DNA from: Rostrohypoxylon terebratum | Taxonomy: Eukaryota; Ascomycota; Sordariomycetes; Xylariales; Hypoxylaceae | Direction of reading: 5' to 3' | NCBI GenBank assembly: GCA_022497145.1 | Contig: MU385893.1 | Coordinates: 186,001 to 250,000, forward strand | DNA: 64,000 nt | In this document: positions 46,101 to 58,136 of the stretch, one piece after another | Layout: the number at the start of each line of letters is the position of its first letter | Numbering within the stretch: position 1 is the stretch's first letter | Notes under the pieces: generated by a model | What the model was told of the DNA's origin: nothing | The model's input: only the letters and a program-made list of their open reading frames with translations | Database searches by the model: none | Position numbers and translations under genes: made by a program

Positions 46101-47643
46101 GAAGTGTGTCGTTTGATCTTTAAATTTGTCGTTGGAGTTCCATCAATTTTAGATGGACGTGAAACTGTTATCGATCCCGATTAAATGGTCCTCTAGTAGT
46201 GCCAAAGAGCCGTCGATGATATATCATCATCAGCCTCTTTTATAGTGTACTTTCTTGTATAGGCTTCTCCAATGACATTAAGAGGCCGATGGTCTGGTTG
46301 GTTGGCTAGTTGGTTCACATCGGTATGTTGCTCTCGTCATAAAGGTGGCTGGTACTTTGGTCTATGTTCAGGTAGGCGATCTCTTGCGCGGCCGGCAGGA
46401 CTAAACCAGCATTCGAGAGTACCATAAGTTAAATTTCGACGTCAAAGGTTATTACTCGAGATCTAAAGTTTTTTTTTAGGTATGTTGGAAGAAATGATAC
46501 CTCCGCAAAAGGGTGAGATTCGAGATCAAGGATAGAAGATGCTGGGGCTAGGATACCATTGACTAATAGGCAACTTTAGAAGTCCTGTATATGGTTGGAA
46601 TTAGAAGTTAGGGAATATGATGGTGTAATAGTTTAGTATATACTATAGGTTGAAGGGTGTTGGGTAGATTGAGAGCTAGGACAGGCGAGATTTATATATA
46701 ATTTTTGAATGGATCTCCTGCCAATTGATTTCGGATGTAATACACAAGAAGGTTCCTGATTCTCCATAGTTTAGCTGGTTTTGCATCTTATAAACCATGT
46801 TTTCAAACATGGGATGATCGGTCTATTCATATCCATTAGGTACGTCATCGGGTTTGCATAATAGAAGATGCTTCAGATGATAGGTAAGAAATGAGTCGCT
46901 TAATATCCATATGGATAATAGATACTTGTCCGAAACCCAAACACGATCGCTTTGGTCTAGCTAGTTGGCACAGGTAGGCATTGTCAACACGAGTGAACAA
47001 TGATGATGGCGATGACGGCGGTGATGAGATTGTTGAAACATGAGGCGCAGAGTAGAGCAGAGTAAAGTGGCTGAGACAAGCCACACATGCTCATTGATGA
47101 TGATTGGTCTGTACGACAATATGCGCTAAGCTAGATTTGTATTTGAGCAAAACTTTAGAGAACGACGTCAGGTCGCAGTTTAAATTTCACCGAAGATTTT
47201 CCTGAAATGACAGGGACCGGTGGAGTCAGTTGCCCCATGTCGCATCGGTTCGAGGATTGAATTCAGGAGAGAGCGAAACATTTGACATTTTGCGGCGCGG
47301 TTCGTTCCTTTTTCCATCCATCATCACCATCACCACCACCATCAAACCTCATCATCAATCGTTTCCCTTGGGAATTAGCAGTCATTCTTTACGCTGCTAT
47401 CTCGTCACTCATTTCTTGCATTAATCGCATTAGTCATTCATTCATCTGTTACCAGATAACCATCTGTAGATAATCTCCGCGATCACTATCTCGTATCTCG
47501 CTCCGCTCCGCCTATTCTCAATCGATTCGATCATCAATCCGGCGCGTACCATTTCGAGCTCGTGTTTCATTTGCATTTCTCTTTAGATTCCCCCGATTTG
47601 TTAAGGTTCCTCTCAAGTGATATCTCATACCATCTTCGTCACG
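43126..47643. other. 4.5-kb gene-free tract
   Basis: No supportable gene. The minus-strand 83-codon frame at 44266-44517 is basic but matches nothing I know. Remaining frames are short and uncomposed. A CT/CA-rich leader precedes the gene at 47644. Confidence 0.5.
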
Positions 47644-48281
47644 ATGCGTCCTTCATTCGCCCTTTTCGCTGCTGTCATGGCCTCCGTCCAGGTCCAGGCT
47701 GCTATGCCCCCTGCTTGTTTGCTGTCTGCTCTTGGGTATGTTGGATGAGTCCCAACCGGGGGTATTCAAGGTGAAAAATGCGATGCGAATAACAAGACTA
47801 ACGATAATGATGCGTATAGCGTCCAGGAGAACCCCACCGACATGAAGGCCGTCTGCGGTGATCTTCAGGATGCTATCCAGGGCAACTTGACCCAGGCTTG
47901 CCGCACCAACGTCCTCTCCGATGCTTACAAGGTCTATTCCTCCAAGTGCTTGGCTGAGGGTGTCACTGTCGCTGCCCTTCCTACCTCTTCCGGCTCTGCC
48001 TCTGCCTCCGCTTCTGCTACTGGTTCTGGTATCGCTTCTGCTTCCGCCACTGCCACTGGCAGCTCCTCCGGTTCCTCCGAAGCAAGCAACACTGCTAGCA
48101 CTACGTAAGTATTTGAATTAAGCCCCCAACGAATGCTCTTGTTAATAATTGTTTTTGTAGTTCTAGCAGCAGCTCCGCCTCTCCTACCGGTAACGCTGGC
48201 ATGGCTACCGAGCCTCAGCCCTTCCTCTACGCTGCCGCCGCGCTTTTCGCTACGGGATTGACTAGTGTTCTATTCTTGTAA
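47644..48281 (+). CDS. Small GPI-anchored cell-wall protein, four-cysteine domain
   Basis: Three exons: 47644-47735, 47820-48104 and 48161-48281 (introns of 84 and 56 nt), giving 165 aa. The parts are: a signal peptide (MRPSFALFAAVMASVQVQA), a compact region of about 60 residues with four cysteines (PPACLL, AVCGDL, QACRTN, SKCLAEG), a Ser/Ala/Thr/Gly-rich stalk (SASASATGSGIASASAT) for O-mannosylation, and a terminal hydrophobic FLYAAAALFATGLTSVLFL, a GPI-attachment signal. Four cysteines rather than eight exclude a CFEM domain. Similar small GPI-anchored wall proteins are widespread in Pezizomycotina and of unknown function. The exon joins restore GGC and ACT codons cleanly, supporting the model. 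It is tail-to-tail with CCE1. Confidence 0.8.
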
Positions 48282-48511
48282 ATGGTCTATCGGAAGGATT
48301 GTGGTGAGAAGCAGTTGGTGGGTGGGTGGTAGGTTGTGCTGGGGAGAATTTGGTTGCCGTTGGCCTGGGCCTGTTATACCCCAATCTTCGCGGGCTCTGG
48401 TTTGCTTGGAATTACGTTGTGCGTAGGGTAATGGAGAGTAGTCTTGACGAGGGCCTGGGCCTTGGTTTAGTTATAGATGGATATTTATACAATTGCGATT
48501 GAACGCTTATT

Positions 48512-49558
48512 CTATACATCATCGAGTGATGTGTCGATTTCTTCATCTAAGATATCTGAGTCTAGGAGTTCCGTTATCCCTTTTTCGTTGAGTAGGAGCG
48601 CTTTGTTTTCCTCCCACTTCAACCACGCTACGCCTTGCAAGAGGCAATCCGTTAGATCGTCAAGTTTTCGGGGCCAGGCTTTTTGTGCTAATCCATCTTC
48701 TGCAGTGCGAGACCGGGACTCACGAGCACCATTTAATTTCTGACGGAACAACTCTACGGCGCCCTCGACATTGCTGTTTGCAGGCAGAATCACTTGGTCT
48801 TTCGGTTCCTTCTTCAACCAGCCCGTCAAGACGCCAATCTTGTGTTTCTTGCTCTGCATCGGGTTAGTTGCCTTGCGCAATTTCCCCTCGCCCTCGGTTA
48901 CCTTGCTGGCTCGACTCCTCTTCTTTGGTACAACATCCTCGGGAGGCGCTGGCCAGAATCGTGTGATGCTAGGTGGTGCAATAGATATAATTTCGCCATC
49001 CCAATGCCCCAACTCCCGCAGCGTGCGCAAAGACGCATGGAGCATGGCTTCCAATGTATTGACCCGGACCGTCCATTCGAATATTCCCGACGCACTACCG
49101 CTGCGCCAGCGTTGGCGCTCGATGAGCACGTGCGTCGGCTTTGAATGTAACAAGTCCTGTCGTATTAGCCGATCCGCGGCGGAGGCTAGCGATGTCGGAC
49201 TGTACTGATCCGGGTCAATCGGGTCGTCTGGTGACACATCAAAAAGTTCCCGACGCCGCCAGGCGTGTAAATTGATGCGCGGTGGACTGCGCAAGGCCTC
49301 CCCCGTCAAGGGAGCGGACTTCTTCCGCCCAGGAGATGTAGCTGCAGGGGATAGGAGACTGTATCCCAAGTTGCGGATTCCCATGTCTATGCTCAAGATC
49401 AACAGCTTTTTCTTAGATGGCGGAAGCTGAGCCAGGGTCAGCAGACGCTCGACGATCTCGTCTTTCCGACCTGAGTTTTTGGCGCCGCATAGAAAAGCAA
49501 GTTGCTTCAACTGCGTAGCTTTGAACTTTGGCAGCAGCGCATCTAGCGTTGATGGCAT
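48512..49558 (-). CDS. cce1: Mitochondrial Holliday-junction resolvase Cce1/Ydc2
   Basis: Resolves four-way DNA junctions during mitochondrial DNA recombination and segregation; metal-dependent nuclease with RNase H fold. Single exon, 348 aa. Residues about 3-42 (LDALLPKFKATQLKQLAFLCG...GRKDEIVERLL) form a SAP-like DNA-binding motif, as in the fungal mitochondrial resolvases. The catalytic core begins LLILSIDMGIRNLGYSLL (first Asp58), then THVLIERQRWRSG (Glu147), and ends with KLDDLTDCLLQGVAWLKW (acidic residues 300, 301 and 304). All four family acidic positions appear intact. A basic loop (KKRSRASKVTEGEGKLRKATNPMQSKKHKIG) lies between the core motifs. The first ATG at 49558 is used; no obvious cleavable presequence beyond the basic N terminus is visible. 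Confidence 0.93.
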   Translation of the reverse strand: MPSTLDALLPKFKATQLKQLAFLCGAKNSGRKDEIVERLLTLAQLPPSKKKLLILSIDMGIRNLGYSLLSPAATSPGRKKSAPLTGEALRSPPRINLHAWRRRELFDVSPDDPIDPDQYSPTSLASAADRLIRQDLLHSKPTHVLIERQRWRSGSASGIFEWTVRVNTLEAMLHASLRTLRELGHWDGEIISIAPPSITRFWPAPPEDVVPKKRSRASKVTEGEGKLRKATNPMQSKKHKIGVLTGWLKKEPKDQVILPANSNVEGAVELFRQKLNGARESRSRTAEDGLAQKAWPRKLDDLTDCLLQGVAWLKWEENKALLLNEKGITELLDSDILDEEIDTSLDDV

Positions 49559-49909
49559 GGTAGCGTCGGATTATCCCACCTACGTAAGTAGGTAGTATGC
49601 GACCAATATATCTACCTTACCTTCGTGCAGAGCATGAAGCCATGGGGTGGGAGAGAACTACTGTGGGTAGAGACGGGACAGGGGTATAGAAGTTTGCCGG
49701 TTTCGTTCGATCCAATATTCTCCATGAAAAGTTTTGCTTTTCCCCCCTCTTGGAACTAAACTGCATATGTCTCCGAATCTCGTTGGTATGGATCAATTGG
49801 TGCGTATTGACCCTATTCTCCAAGTCGTGAATGTGAATGTGATATTCGATGTTAGTCTCGATAATTTTTTAGGTGGGTCCTGAAACTGCACGTCGGGGTC
49901 GGGTATGTC

Positions 49910-49936
49910 CCTAGGGCCTAGGGCCTAGGGCCTAAG
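49910..49936. repeat. CCTAGG period-7 micro-repeat (three copies plus variant)
   Basis: CCTAGG starts at 49910, 49917 and 49924 with G spacers, then CCTAAG at 49931. Confidence 0.8.
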
Positions 49937-52704
49937 TACAGCATCCGCCAGTATAATTTACCTGCACGTTGCTGGAGTCACGTGCTCCATGGCGGCACGG
50001 GCGCTTATTTTCCACGGATTCCCCATTTTCGGGTACCGACGGCAAGATCAATAAAACCTCAACTGTTTGTACCTGAGTATCAACTCAACCGGTCTAACAT
50101 CTCATTGGTGATGTTTCGACTTGATTGAATGGATGTTGAACTAGACGACTAGAATTACAGATCGCGCAAATAGTCAAACAAGGTAAACAAGTCATGCGCT
50201 TCCAGGGTTAATGAAGGTCGATGGAACTTTTCAGTGACAACAGCAGCTACTCTTCTATCACACGATATACCTAATTTCACCTCCCTTTTTCACTAGCCAT
50301 CCAAGTCATCTCAATCCCATATTCCATAGTCGGTAGTCTCTGTCAGACAAACAGCACACAGATTTTGTACCACTTTTCGTGCTCCTGCTGATTTCCCAAC
50401 TTCTTTGGTGATTATGCAGCAGTATTCGCACCGTGTGTTTCTACAAGTCGGGCACATATAGAAACTATACGGAATGTCTTGGCAATTGCATTGACACTTA
50501 GGTAGGTCAGCCTAAGGTAAAGAGACATACGAATGTTCTTATAATACTTACGCATATCCAGAACTGCTCTGCTTGGGGCAATGTGTTCTTCGCAGACTCC
50601 AGGTTCTCGTTGGAATCCATATTGCGTTGGGAAACCGGCGTGAGAGTGTGCCAAGTAATATTGAACCAATCCGATCAGATTGGCAGTCTTTTTTGGGTAT
50701 CTCCGAGTCGTTTGATGCCTTGAAAAGGAGCTCTTGAGAAAACACTAACCTCCCCGGAGAATGGGGCCGTTTTATACGCAACATTAGTTCGCGTACTGAC
50801 TGCGGAATAATTTGGGCATATAGTGAAAACTCAGATGAATGAAACTCATCATATCATGTCAATGACTCAAATGTAGCCATGTGATAAGTGTCGACTTCTT
50901 CACACCGCTACCATGCCATACTTCAGGAATACTCCCAATGACATATAAGCGTCCCCCTCCATACTATTTGTGTGGATTCGAGTCGATGATATCCAACTCC
51001 AATCATGAATATACTCCTCGAACTAAGGAACTCATGAACCAAAGCTAGTAGATGGTGTTGAAATCCCAATGTTACTCTCACCGGGGTGTGACCGCAAACC
51101 ACCTATTAGTGCGTCGATGGTGCCATATTTTTTGTCAACGACAGTTTACCTCGTCGTCGATAATGGCCACGATACTCCTCTAGCTTCAGTCCTATGAGCC
51201 TACCGATATGCTTTGCAGATTTTTGCTGCCAACACCCTCAGCCAACTGGCGAATAGCAAATGTTTTGTCCTAAAGATAACCGTAACCTGCTCTATCTTTC
51301 CCTATATCGGGCCGCGCGTCTTGTGTGAAGGAGGGATTATACCGCTATTTACATGGCTTGGGTACATATGTTGTCCTACCATCACAATTTTCATCTTCTA
51401 TAGCTTGATATCAAAGACAGAGGACATGTGATTCCATAACGTTTCCATGATTCCGAGACAAGCGCGAGAAGAAAATATTTTTGAGGGTGGTCAAGTCATT
51501 CTGGACTAGTAATCATATCTTTTAAGATCGAACCTCGTCGTGGGATAGTATACCAATTAGGTAGACGGACTGACGTCATGCTCGGCGACCATGGACACTG
51601 ATCTGACACCTCCCTCTTGAATACCTGGGAAGGATGTAAACCTTAATCCGACATCAACATGTGGGAGAGGTACATGACTTAGCTAATACTACGTGGGCAG
51701 GATGGGGGTAGTATGGAATATATACTCCGCATTACTTACAGGGAGGTGAATATACCGGGTTTAAAGATATTCGAAACTGATATTGGTGGGAAAGAACCGT
51801 TATAGAAGCTGTCTATCGGTTAACATCTATGGTAAGTTGACTCCTTTTTTCGAAGGGCGTTCAGAATGTGCCATCCGGTGCCATCCAACAGAAATGCAAC
51901 CATTCTCTGTTCTGCCGGAAGAGTCACTCCTTTTTCACAGGGACAGAAATTCTATCGGCTTCCGCAACGGATTTCAATACAACCTGAAGCCCAAATTTCC
52001 CGTTTCGCATACTTGCCGAATGTATGAGGATGCCTTCAGACAACTTAATATACTACGTGGTTAGGTTATGTGCTTTCGATGAAGGATGTCACGGGATCGC
52101 TATCCACCGTCCCATCATATGCACTTACTTACTCTTCGAAGCAATTGTAAAGTTGAGAACTGACTCATCAGGTTTTGGTACCTAGATGCGAATCGAATAA
52201 ATTAATTGCAACAACATAGTATTCGTCGCATGAGACTGGTATATAATCGGATAGATGCAAGTCTGTATAAGTGCACCGCCAAGCGTGGATTAGGTATCAA
52301 AAGGGGTAGAGAAGATTACTAAGCAATTTTGCTTACTTAATAAGCTTAGTTAGGTACTCTAATTTGACCCAGGTCCAGCTGCGGTTTTTTCCCTTCCACC
52401 TTAATCCTCATCTATTAAACTAAGGCCAACAGACCCGAAAACAACATAGGCGCTCGAAATCTTCTAGGTTTCAAGAATTTGGATACTTCTAGGCAGCTAG
52501 GTTGCTGAGCCGGAATTTTTGAGTCGTGGGTTGACATAGAAGCTACCGGATACGTTGGAATCATTAGCATCGTCGGATTGATCTGAACCCGTCGGATCTT
52601 CCAAAGACCCCGCCAGCCCGCTCCCTTATTAACGCGCCGCGATATTGACAACCATTTAAACCTTGGAACCAAAAGCAACTTGTGCCTTCAGAATTATTTA
52701 CCTA

Positions 52705-52717
52705 CCTAGGACCTAGG
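52705..52717. repeat. CCTAGG period-7 micro-repeat (two copies)
   Basis: CCTAGG at 52705 and 52712 with an A spacer, flanked on both sides by CTAC/GTAG, making a longer dyad. Confidence 0.75.
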
Positions 52718-53272
52718 TAGTTAACATTCACTAAAACACTCGTCATTCTTTCGTCATACCATCAAAATTGCTAAGCCTTAATTTTTGAGATAAATGCTCA
52801 TCAGGGTTAAAACCAAATAGTACTTTAGTTTAATGATTATCACTACTACTAACCTAAAGAAATGTTGTGTAGTGCATCCAGATAAATCATTCCTTCCGTA
52901 AAAATTCGAAAGCCCGTCCAAAGTTGTTGGTTCCCTTTCTGCCTCCATTTTATCTTGGTATGAAGCTAATCGGAGAAAGATCACGCATAATGTGACAATC
53001 CTTGCTATAGTCGTAGTATTCGCACCAATCATCGACTTTTTTTGAAACCGGGAACCTTGAGAAGCTTGGTTTCTCCGGCTTGGCCTTCCGGTTATTCGAT
53101 TAGAAATAACCCGGATCCCGAGAACATCAGATGCAGATCGGGGCTTGCAACGGACCACAAACCCCGGTTCTCACATGACTTACCTCTTTCATTTCTCGGC
53201 GCCGTGCTACCGTGGTCTAGTCCCTCATCGAAGATGGGGTTCCGGTCCTGTTTCCAGAGCAGCTTTTGGCTC

Positions 53273-53280
53273 TATAAATA
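53273..53280 (+). promoter_or_regulatory. TATA box of the GH2 gene
   Basis: TATAAATA about 65 nt upstream of the ATG at 53342, a good core-promoter distance with a short leader. Confidence 0.6.
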
Positions 53281-53341
53281 AAGACCAGATAACGGTTGAC
53301 CGCAGGCCTCTTTACCCCCGCTAGCTGCGCGCATACACAAG

Positions 53342-56214
53342 ATGATGCCGCTCGTGCGAATGGTGTACGATACCTGCGGGCTCCTTTCGTTGGGGCTCGT
53401 GCTACTGGGAAGTCTTCCGACTACCGAAGCAGGCGTTGTCAGGAATTTCCTCAACAAATATCCTACAGCGCAGGCAGGTCGCGAACGTGTTGGCCTCAGC
53501 GCAGGCTGGCGTTTCTCTCGCTTTGAGTCCAATCCCGACTCCCTATCGTACGACGTCTTGAAGGAGTGGATTCTCCCTACCGGCAACGATTTTATCATCA
53601 ATGGCGTCAAATACGATCGCCCGGCTGGAGTTGCTCCAGGTAGCAACGTTTCATACGTCCAAGCATCTTTCGACGATAGCCACTGGGAGGCTGTGAATGT
53701 TCCACACGATTGGGCTATTAAGGGGCCGTTTCATGCGCCTAACATCCCTAACAGCATGGGCGCCCTTCCTATCAATGGTGTGGGATGGTACCGCCGGAAT
53801 TTGACTATCGAATCAAGCGATAACGACAAATCCATATTCTTAGACATTGACGGGGCTATGTCTAACTCTGCTATTTGGATCAACGGTCAAATCGTGGGTG
53901 GATGGCCGTATGGCTACAATTCCTTCCGTCTAGATCTTACTCCATATGTCAAGACTGGAGAAAACTTACTTGCTATTCGAATCGATAACCCGCTTAACTT
54001 CTCACGTTGGTATCCTGGCGCTGGCTTGTACCGAAATGTTTGGCTAGTCAAGGTCGACCAGACTCATTTTAGTCAGCATGGAACTTACGTAACGACACCG
54101 GTGGTATCTGCTGAGTCAGCCGACGTGGCGTTGACTGTCGAGATCGAGAACAAGAGAGACTCCAGTCGCGAGGTGGAGGTAAAGACCGATGTGTACATTT
54201 ACGATACCAAGACTGGACGAGCTGGAGCAGACGTAATTGCTTCTTTCCCACAGGCGACTGTAACCGTAGCCGCTGCAAGCAAACAAGCTGTCAATGCTTC
54301 GGTTACGATAGCGAACCCACAGCTTTGGGGACCCAAGCCAGATCAAGTCCCAAATCTGTACGTTGCTGTCACTACTCTTCGTGCGGACGGTGCTGTTATC
54401 GATACTTATGAAACCCGCTTTGGTGTCCGTAACATCACATATGATGGTAACACAGGCATTTCTGTCAATGGAAAGCAGGTTTATATCCAAGGTACCAACA
54501 ACCATCATGACCAAGGCTCCATCGGGGCTGCCTTCCATCTGAGAGCTGCTGAGAGGCAGTTGGAGCTGCTGCAAGAAATGGGCTGCAACGCACTTCGGAT
54601 GTCTCACAACCCACCCGCCCCTGAGCTACTCGATCTTGCAGATGAGTTTGGCTTCCTGGTTTTGGATGAGATATTCGACGTTTGGAAGCAGCAGAAGATC
54701 TCGGACGACTACCACGTTTATTTCAACGAGTGGCACGAGCAGGATCTCCGTACTTTCATCCGAAGGGACCGCAATCGTAAGCATACCTTATCACGATATA
54801 ATTCAGAATTTATTAACGATATTCAATTATAGATCCGTCCATCATGGCTTTCAGCATCGGTAATGAGATTGTCGAGCAAACAACAGCTTCTGGCGGCGCA
54901 ACTGCCCGGGAACTCGTTAGTATCGTAAGGGAAGAGGATCCAATAAGGCACATTAGTGCTGGCATCAACAACGCTCAGGCAGGAAGTGAATTCGCCACTG
55001 CTCTCGACATACCCGGCTTGAACTACCAGGGAGAGGGCCGCGGTACCTCGTTCAGCTCCGCGTACCCACCGTACCACGCAGCTTATCCGGACAAGGTACT
55101 TTGGAGTACCGAGAGCTCTTCCGGGGTCAGTTCTCGGGGAACATACCTCTTCCCTGTGACGAGCGCCAACAGCACCACTGTTGAAGATGGAGTGGGTGAG
55201 GATTCAACAACGCTGTTCGTGAGCGCCTACGAACTCTACGCCGTCTCCTGGGGTTCGTCCCCCGACAAGGTTTTCGGAATGCAGGACAAGTACTCCTATG
55301 CCGCAGGCGAGTTCGTCTGGACTGGCTGGGATTACCTTGGCGAACCTACACCATTCGACACTCAAGCCCGCAGCTCCTACTTTGGAATTATTGATCTTGC
55401 GGGTTTCAAGAAGGACCGTTTCTACCTATACCAAGCTCGCTGGAGCCCTGATACGGTATTTGCAATGTTGCCCCTCATCGAAATTTATTTAATTGCTAAC
55501 TAATTGGCAGTATGTGAACTCGTCTCGCTATCCTTTCCTGTCAGGCCCAATCTCATGGCGAAACTTGACAACCTCTCTAAAGCGATGTATCTGTCTTTGA
55601 TGAATGCTTGCTGACGTATTGCTAGTCCTACGGCGCATATTCTGCCTCACTGGACCTGGCCCGACCGTGTGGGTGAAGTCACTCCAGTCCATGTGTTCTC
55701 TTCTGCCGACGAGGCCGAGTTGTTCGTCAACGGAAAATCTGCTGGCAAACTGCAAAGAGAGCCTTCTAACTACCGCTTCCGCTGGGACAACGTGACCTAC
55801 TCGCCAGGCGAGCTCCACGTTGTCACATATAAGAACGGCAATCCATGGGCAGAAGAAACTGTGAAGACGGCTGGTGATGCCGCGAAGCTGACCCTGACGG
55901 CAGATCGTACCGTCATCCAAAGCGACGGCCGCGACCTTTCCTTCATCACCGTCACTGTCGTCGACAAATCTGGGACCACCGCGCCCGAAGCGACCAATGC
56001 TATCACTTTCTCTATCTCGGGCCCCGCTGAGATCGTATCAACCGATAATGGCAACCCGGCCGACTTCACCGCATTCCCGAGCTTGACACGCAACGCCTTC
56101 GGCGGCCTCGCACTTGCTGTCGTCCGTTCAAAGCCGGGTGCTTCAGGTAAGATCACAGTTCGCGCTCAAGCCGAGGGGCTTAAAGGCGCGGAGATCGTTC
56201 TTAAAGCACAGTAG
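53342..56214 (+). CDS. Secreted glycoside hydrolase family 2 protein (beta-galactosidase/beta-glucuronidase-like)
   Basis: GH2 enzymes remove terminal beta-linked sugars by a retaining double-Glu mechanism. Exon 1 is 53342-54776, the intron 54777-54832, exon 2 54833-55455, and the last exon 55626-56214. The signal peptide spans LLSLGLVLLGSLPTTEA. The sugar-binding domain includes VPHDWAIKGPF and NGVGWYRRNL. The core includes GTNNHHDQGS, GCNALRMSHNPPAPELLDLADEFGFLVLDE, SIMAFSIGNEIVEQ (acid/base Glu490) and VLWSTESSS (nucleophile Glu572), then EFVWTGWDYLGEP. The C-terminal part has AHILPHWTWPDRVGEVTPVHVF, FVNGKSAGK and an Ig-like DUF4982-type region. Between 55456 and 55625 the donor after ACG (phase 0) and the acceptor before TCCTACG (needs two leftover bases) do not match, so a mini-exon inside (for example 11 nt from 55511) or an indel is required. 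With that mini-exon the product is 885 aa. Substrate is not decided by sequence. Confidence 0.88.
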
Positions 56215-57335
56215 GACGAAGGAGAAATATGACTGATTATGTATCTAATGCCGTACCTATAAGATATCTTGTCATGTAATTACCCAGCAATCAAAAGTAA
56301 ACATCTTGGCTACTTACCATTCATCTTGGTCATATCAACTTATTCTGCATGAATATCGTTTTCCTACTTCGATAGGTAGCTTGTCTAACCTTTCTAACCC
56401 ACTTACCTAATCTTTTAGTAAGTCGACGCCTCCTTTTCGCCTTACTAAGAAGTCTGTTTACTAAGCTAAACCATATTACCTAATTCAGGGGTAGGCAGAT
56501 GACTAAGTTCCGTACATCTGGAATCCTGTCACACAAGTTATGATGGACTCTCTTAGTAATCTTAGTAATTGGTTTCATTCTAATTTACAGAGTCAACCCT
56601 TTAGCAATTGCAGGGCATTCAGCGCCTAATTCTGCTCAAGTTCTAGTGAATTATAGCGGCCATATTGGCACTTAAATGCGGTGCTTTGTTTGTTCAAAGA
56701 TACATCACGAAACTTCATCGCTGGAATTATGAATGTCAGATCTAACGAAGTACTTATACGCATGGTTACTCACTTACTCCCACTTACCTAGCTAATCATC
56801 GTATGAAAGTACTTGCGGTCTTCCAAAGTTACCACGCGTGCATTTGGGGCTCAGGTTTTTGTCAAGTTCACTATGAATTCCAGCATGGATGTGAGAATAG
56901 AGTGCTATCTCGCACCAAATACAGTGGCCTGTAGCGCTAGATCTTCTATAACTTAGGTACCCGATAGGGTCTCATGACCCCCTAGCAAAATGAGGCGTCC
57001 CCCCTTTCAACTTTTACAACCAATCAGATTCGCGAGCTATGCTTAGTCAAAATGAGGATGCAAGAACTGACTTTGAGGCTACGGCTCGTGCCGCGGAAAT
57101 GTAATAAATAACCTTATAATACATGATCAGGGCTTATCTAGGGATGGGGTTCTGTTTGCTCTTCAGCTAGTTTTGAATTATACCCATATACTGGTGTTAC
57201 CGGGGGTGCTGTCGAGAGTGATTGTAAGCGGCGTGAGGCAGGCTCCGCAAGTACATGGTGCGTATCAGGACAAACTAAAACAGGGTACGTTATCCCGTTC
57301 GACGACCGATCATCTGACAAAATGGACGAAGAAGC
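56215..57335. other. Convergent 3' intergenic region
   Basis: About 1.1 kb, AT-rich, between the 3' ends of the GH2 gene and the kinase-like gene. No gene is seen. Confidence 0.5.
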
Positions 57336-58136
57336 TCAACATGGGCCGTTTTCAACGACCTGTCCCCCTCTCCCAGACGTATCGCGTAACTGGTCCAGCA
57401 AGTCGTGAGCCTCGGCTTCCAGCTCCTCATCGCTGGCCGGCCGCGAGGCATTATCAAAATCGATGAGGGTTGCCCTCCCGTCATGAATAAGAAAATTATG
57501 CTTGTTGATGTCCCCGTGCTTGATCCCTAACTTGTGTAATTTTGACAAGACCGAGTGGCACAGGGTGTAGTCTTCCGGCGTGGCGTGGCGGCAATCGGCG
57601 ATACGGTCCATGAGGAACCCAATAACCCTCCCTTCCTCAATCAAGTGGCCAAGGAAAGTAGGGCCGATCTGTTGGCCCTCTATCCATTCATAAGCCATCG
57701 TCTCCCTTTCCAGCTGAGCCACCTCCCACTCAAACCGCGCGAATTTGGCGATAATCGTAGAACTGAAGCCAGGACAGGTAACCTCATAGACGTTAGAGCG
57801 CAGTTTTCGTTTCTCGTGAAGCTCTAGGTGGTCGACTCGAGTGGAGTGCCAGGTCTTTGTGATCCCTTGGAGACACGTTTCGGAGACCGCAGAAAAGTGA
57901 GCGTCTCCGGTCTTGGGATCTCGGGAGATGCAGCCCGTTGTCCAGTCGCCAGCTGGAAGAGGTGGCAGCAAGGGAATCAGAGAAGGCCCGAAGCACATAT
58001 CATCGACGCCAAATACACCAGGATCGATAGTAATATACTTGACGAATTTATTGTCGACAAGGACGCGGAACTCACTTTCGGCTTCTGGATCAACACTTGC
58101 CTGAAGCACCAAAATGTTGGGAGCATGGTCCGTCAT
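57336..58136 (-). CDS. Protein-kinase-like protein (family often mislabelled alpha-galactosidase A)
   Basis: A 266-aa single-exon frame with a small kinase fold. The N-terminal 110 residues form a lineage-specific region. Then STIIAKFARF places a VAIK-type lysine at Lys131, with LERETMAYEWI as the alpha-C Glu helix (Glu144 or Glu146). The catalytic loop GIKHGDINKHNFLI holds Asp209 and Asn214, and LIDFDNA supplies the metal-binding Asp226. All key residues are present, so activity as a kinase or small-molecule phosphotransferase is plausible. Many fungal databases label this family alpha-galactosidase A, which the sequence does not support: there is no GH27 motif. It ends soon after the activation segment, so it is a minimal kinase fold similar to the lipopolysaccharide-kinase/RIO-like group. 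The start at 58136 is the first ATG. A TATATAA box lies about 95 nt upstream. Confidence 0.8.
   Translation of the reverse strand: MTDHAPNILVLQASVDPEAESEFRVLVDNKFVKYITIDPGVFGVDDMCFGPSLIPLLPPLPAGDWTTGCISRDPKTGDAHFSAVSETCLQGITKTWHSTRVDHLELHEKRKLRSNVYEVTCPGFSSTIIAKFARFEWEVAQLERETMAYEWIEGQQIGPTFLGHLIEEGRVIGFLMDRIADCRHATPEDYTLCHSVLSKLHKLGIKHGDINKHNFLIHDGRATLIDFDNASRPASDEELEAEAHDLLDQLRDTSGRGGQVVENGPC

Larger units (their letters stand above)
49559..53341. other. 3.8-kb gene-free divergent region (CCE1 and GH2 promoters)
   Basis: No gene can be supported. It has CCTAGG micro-repeats at 49910-49936 and 52705-52717, and a TATA box at 53273-53280 before the GH2 gene. Confidence 0.5.
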
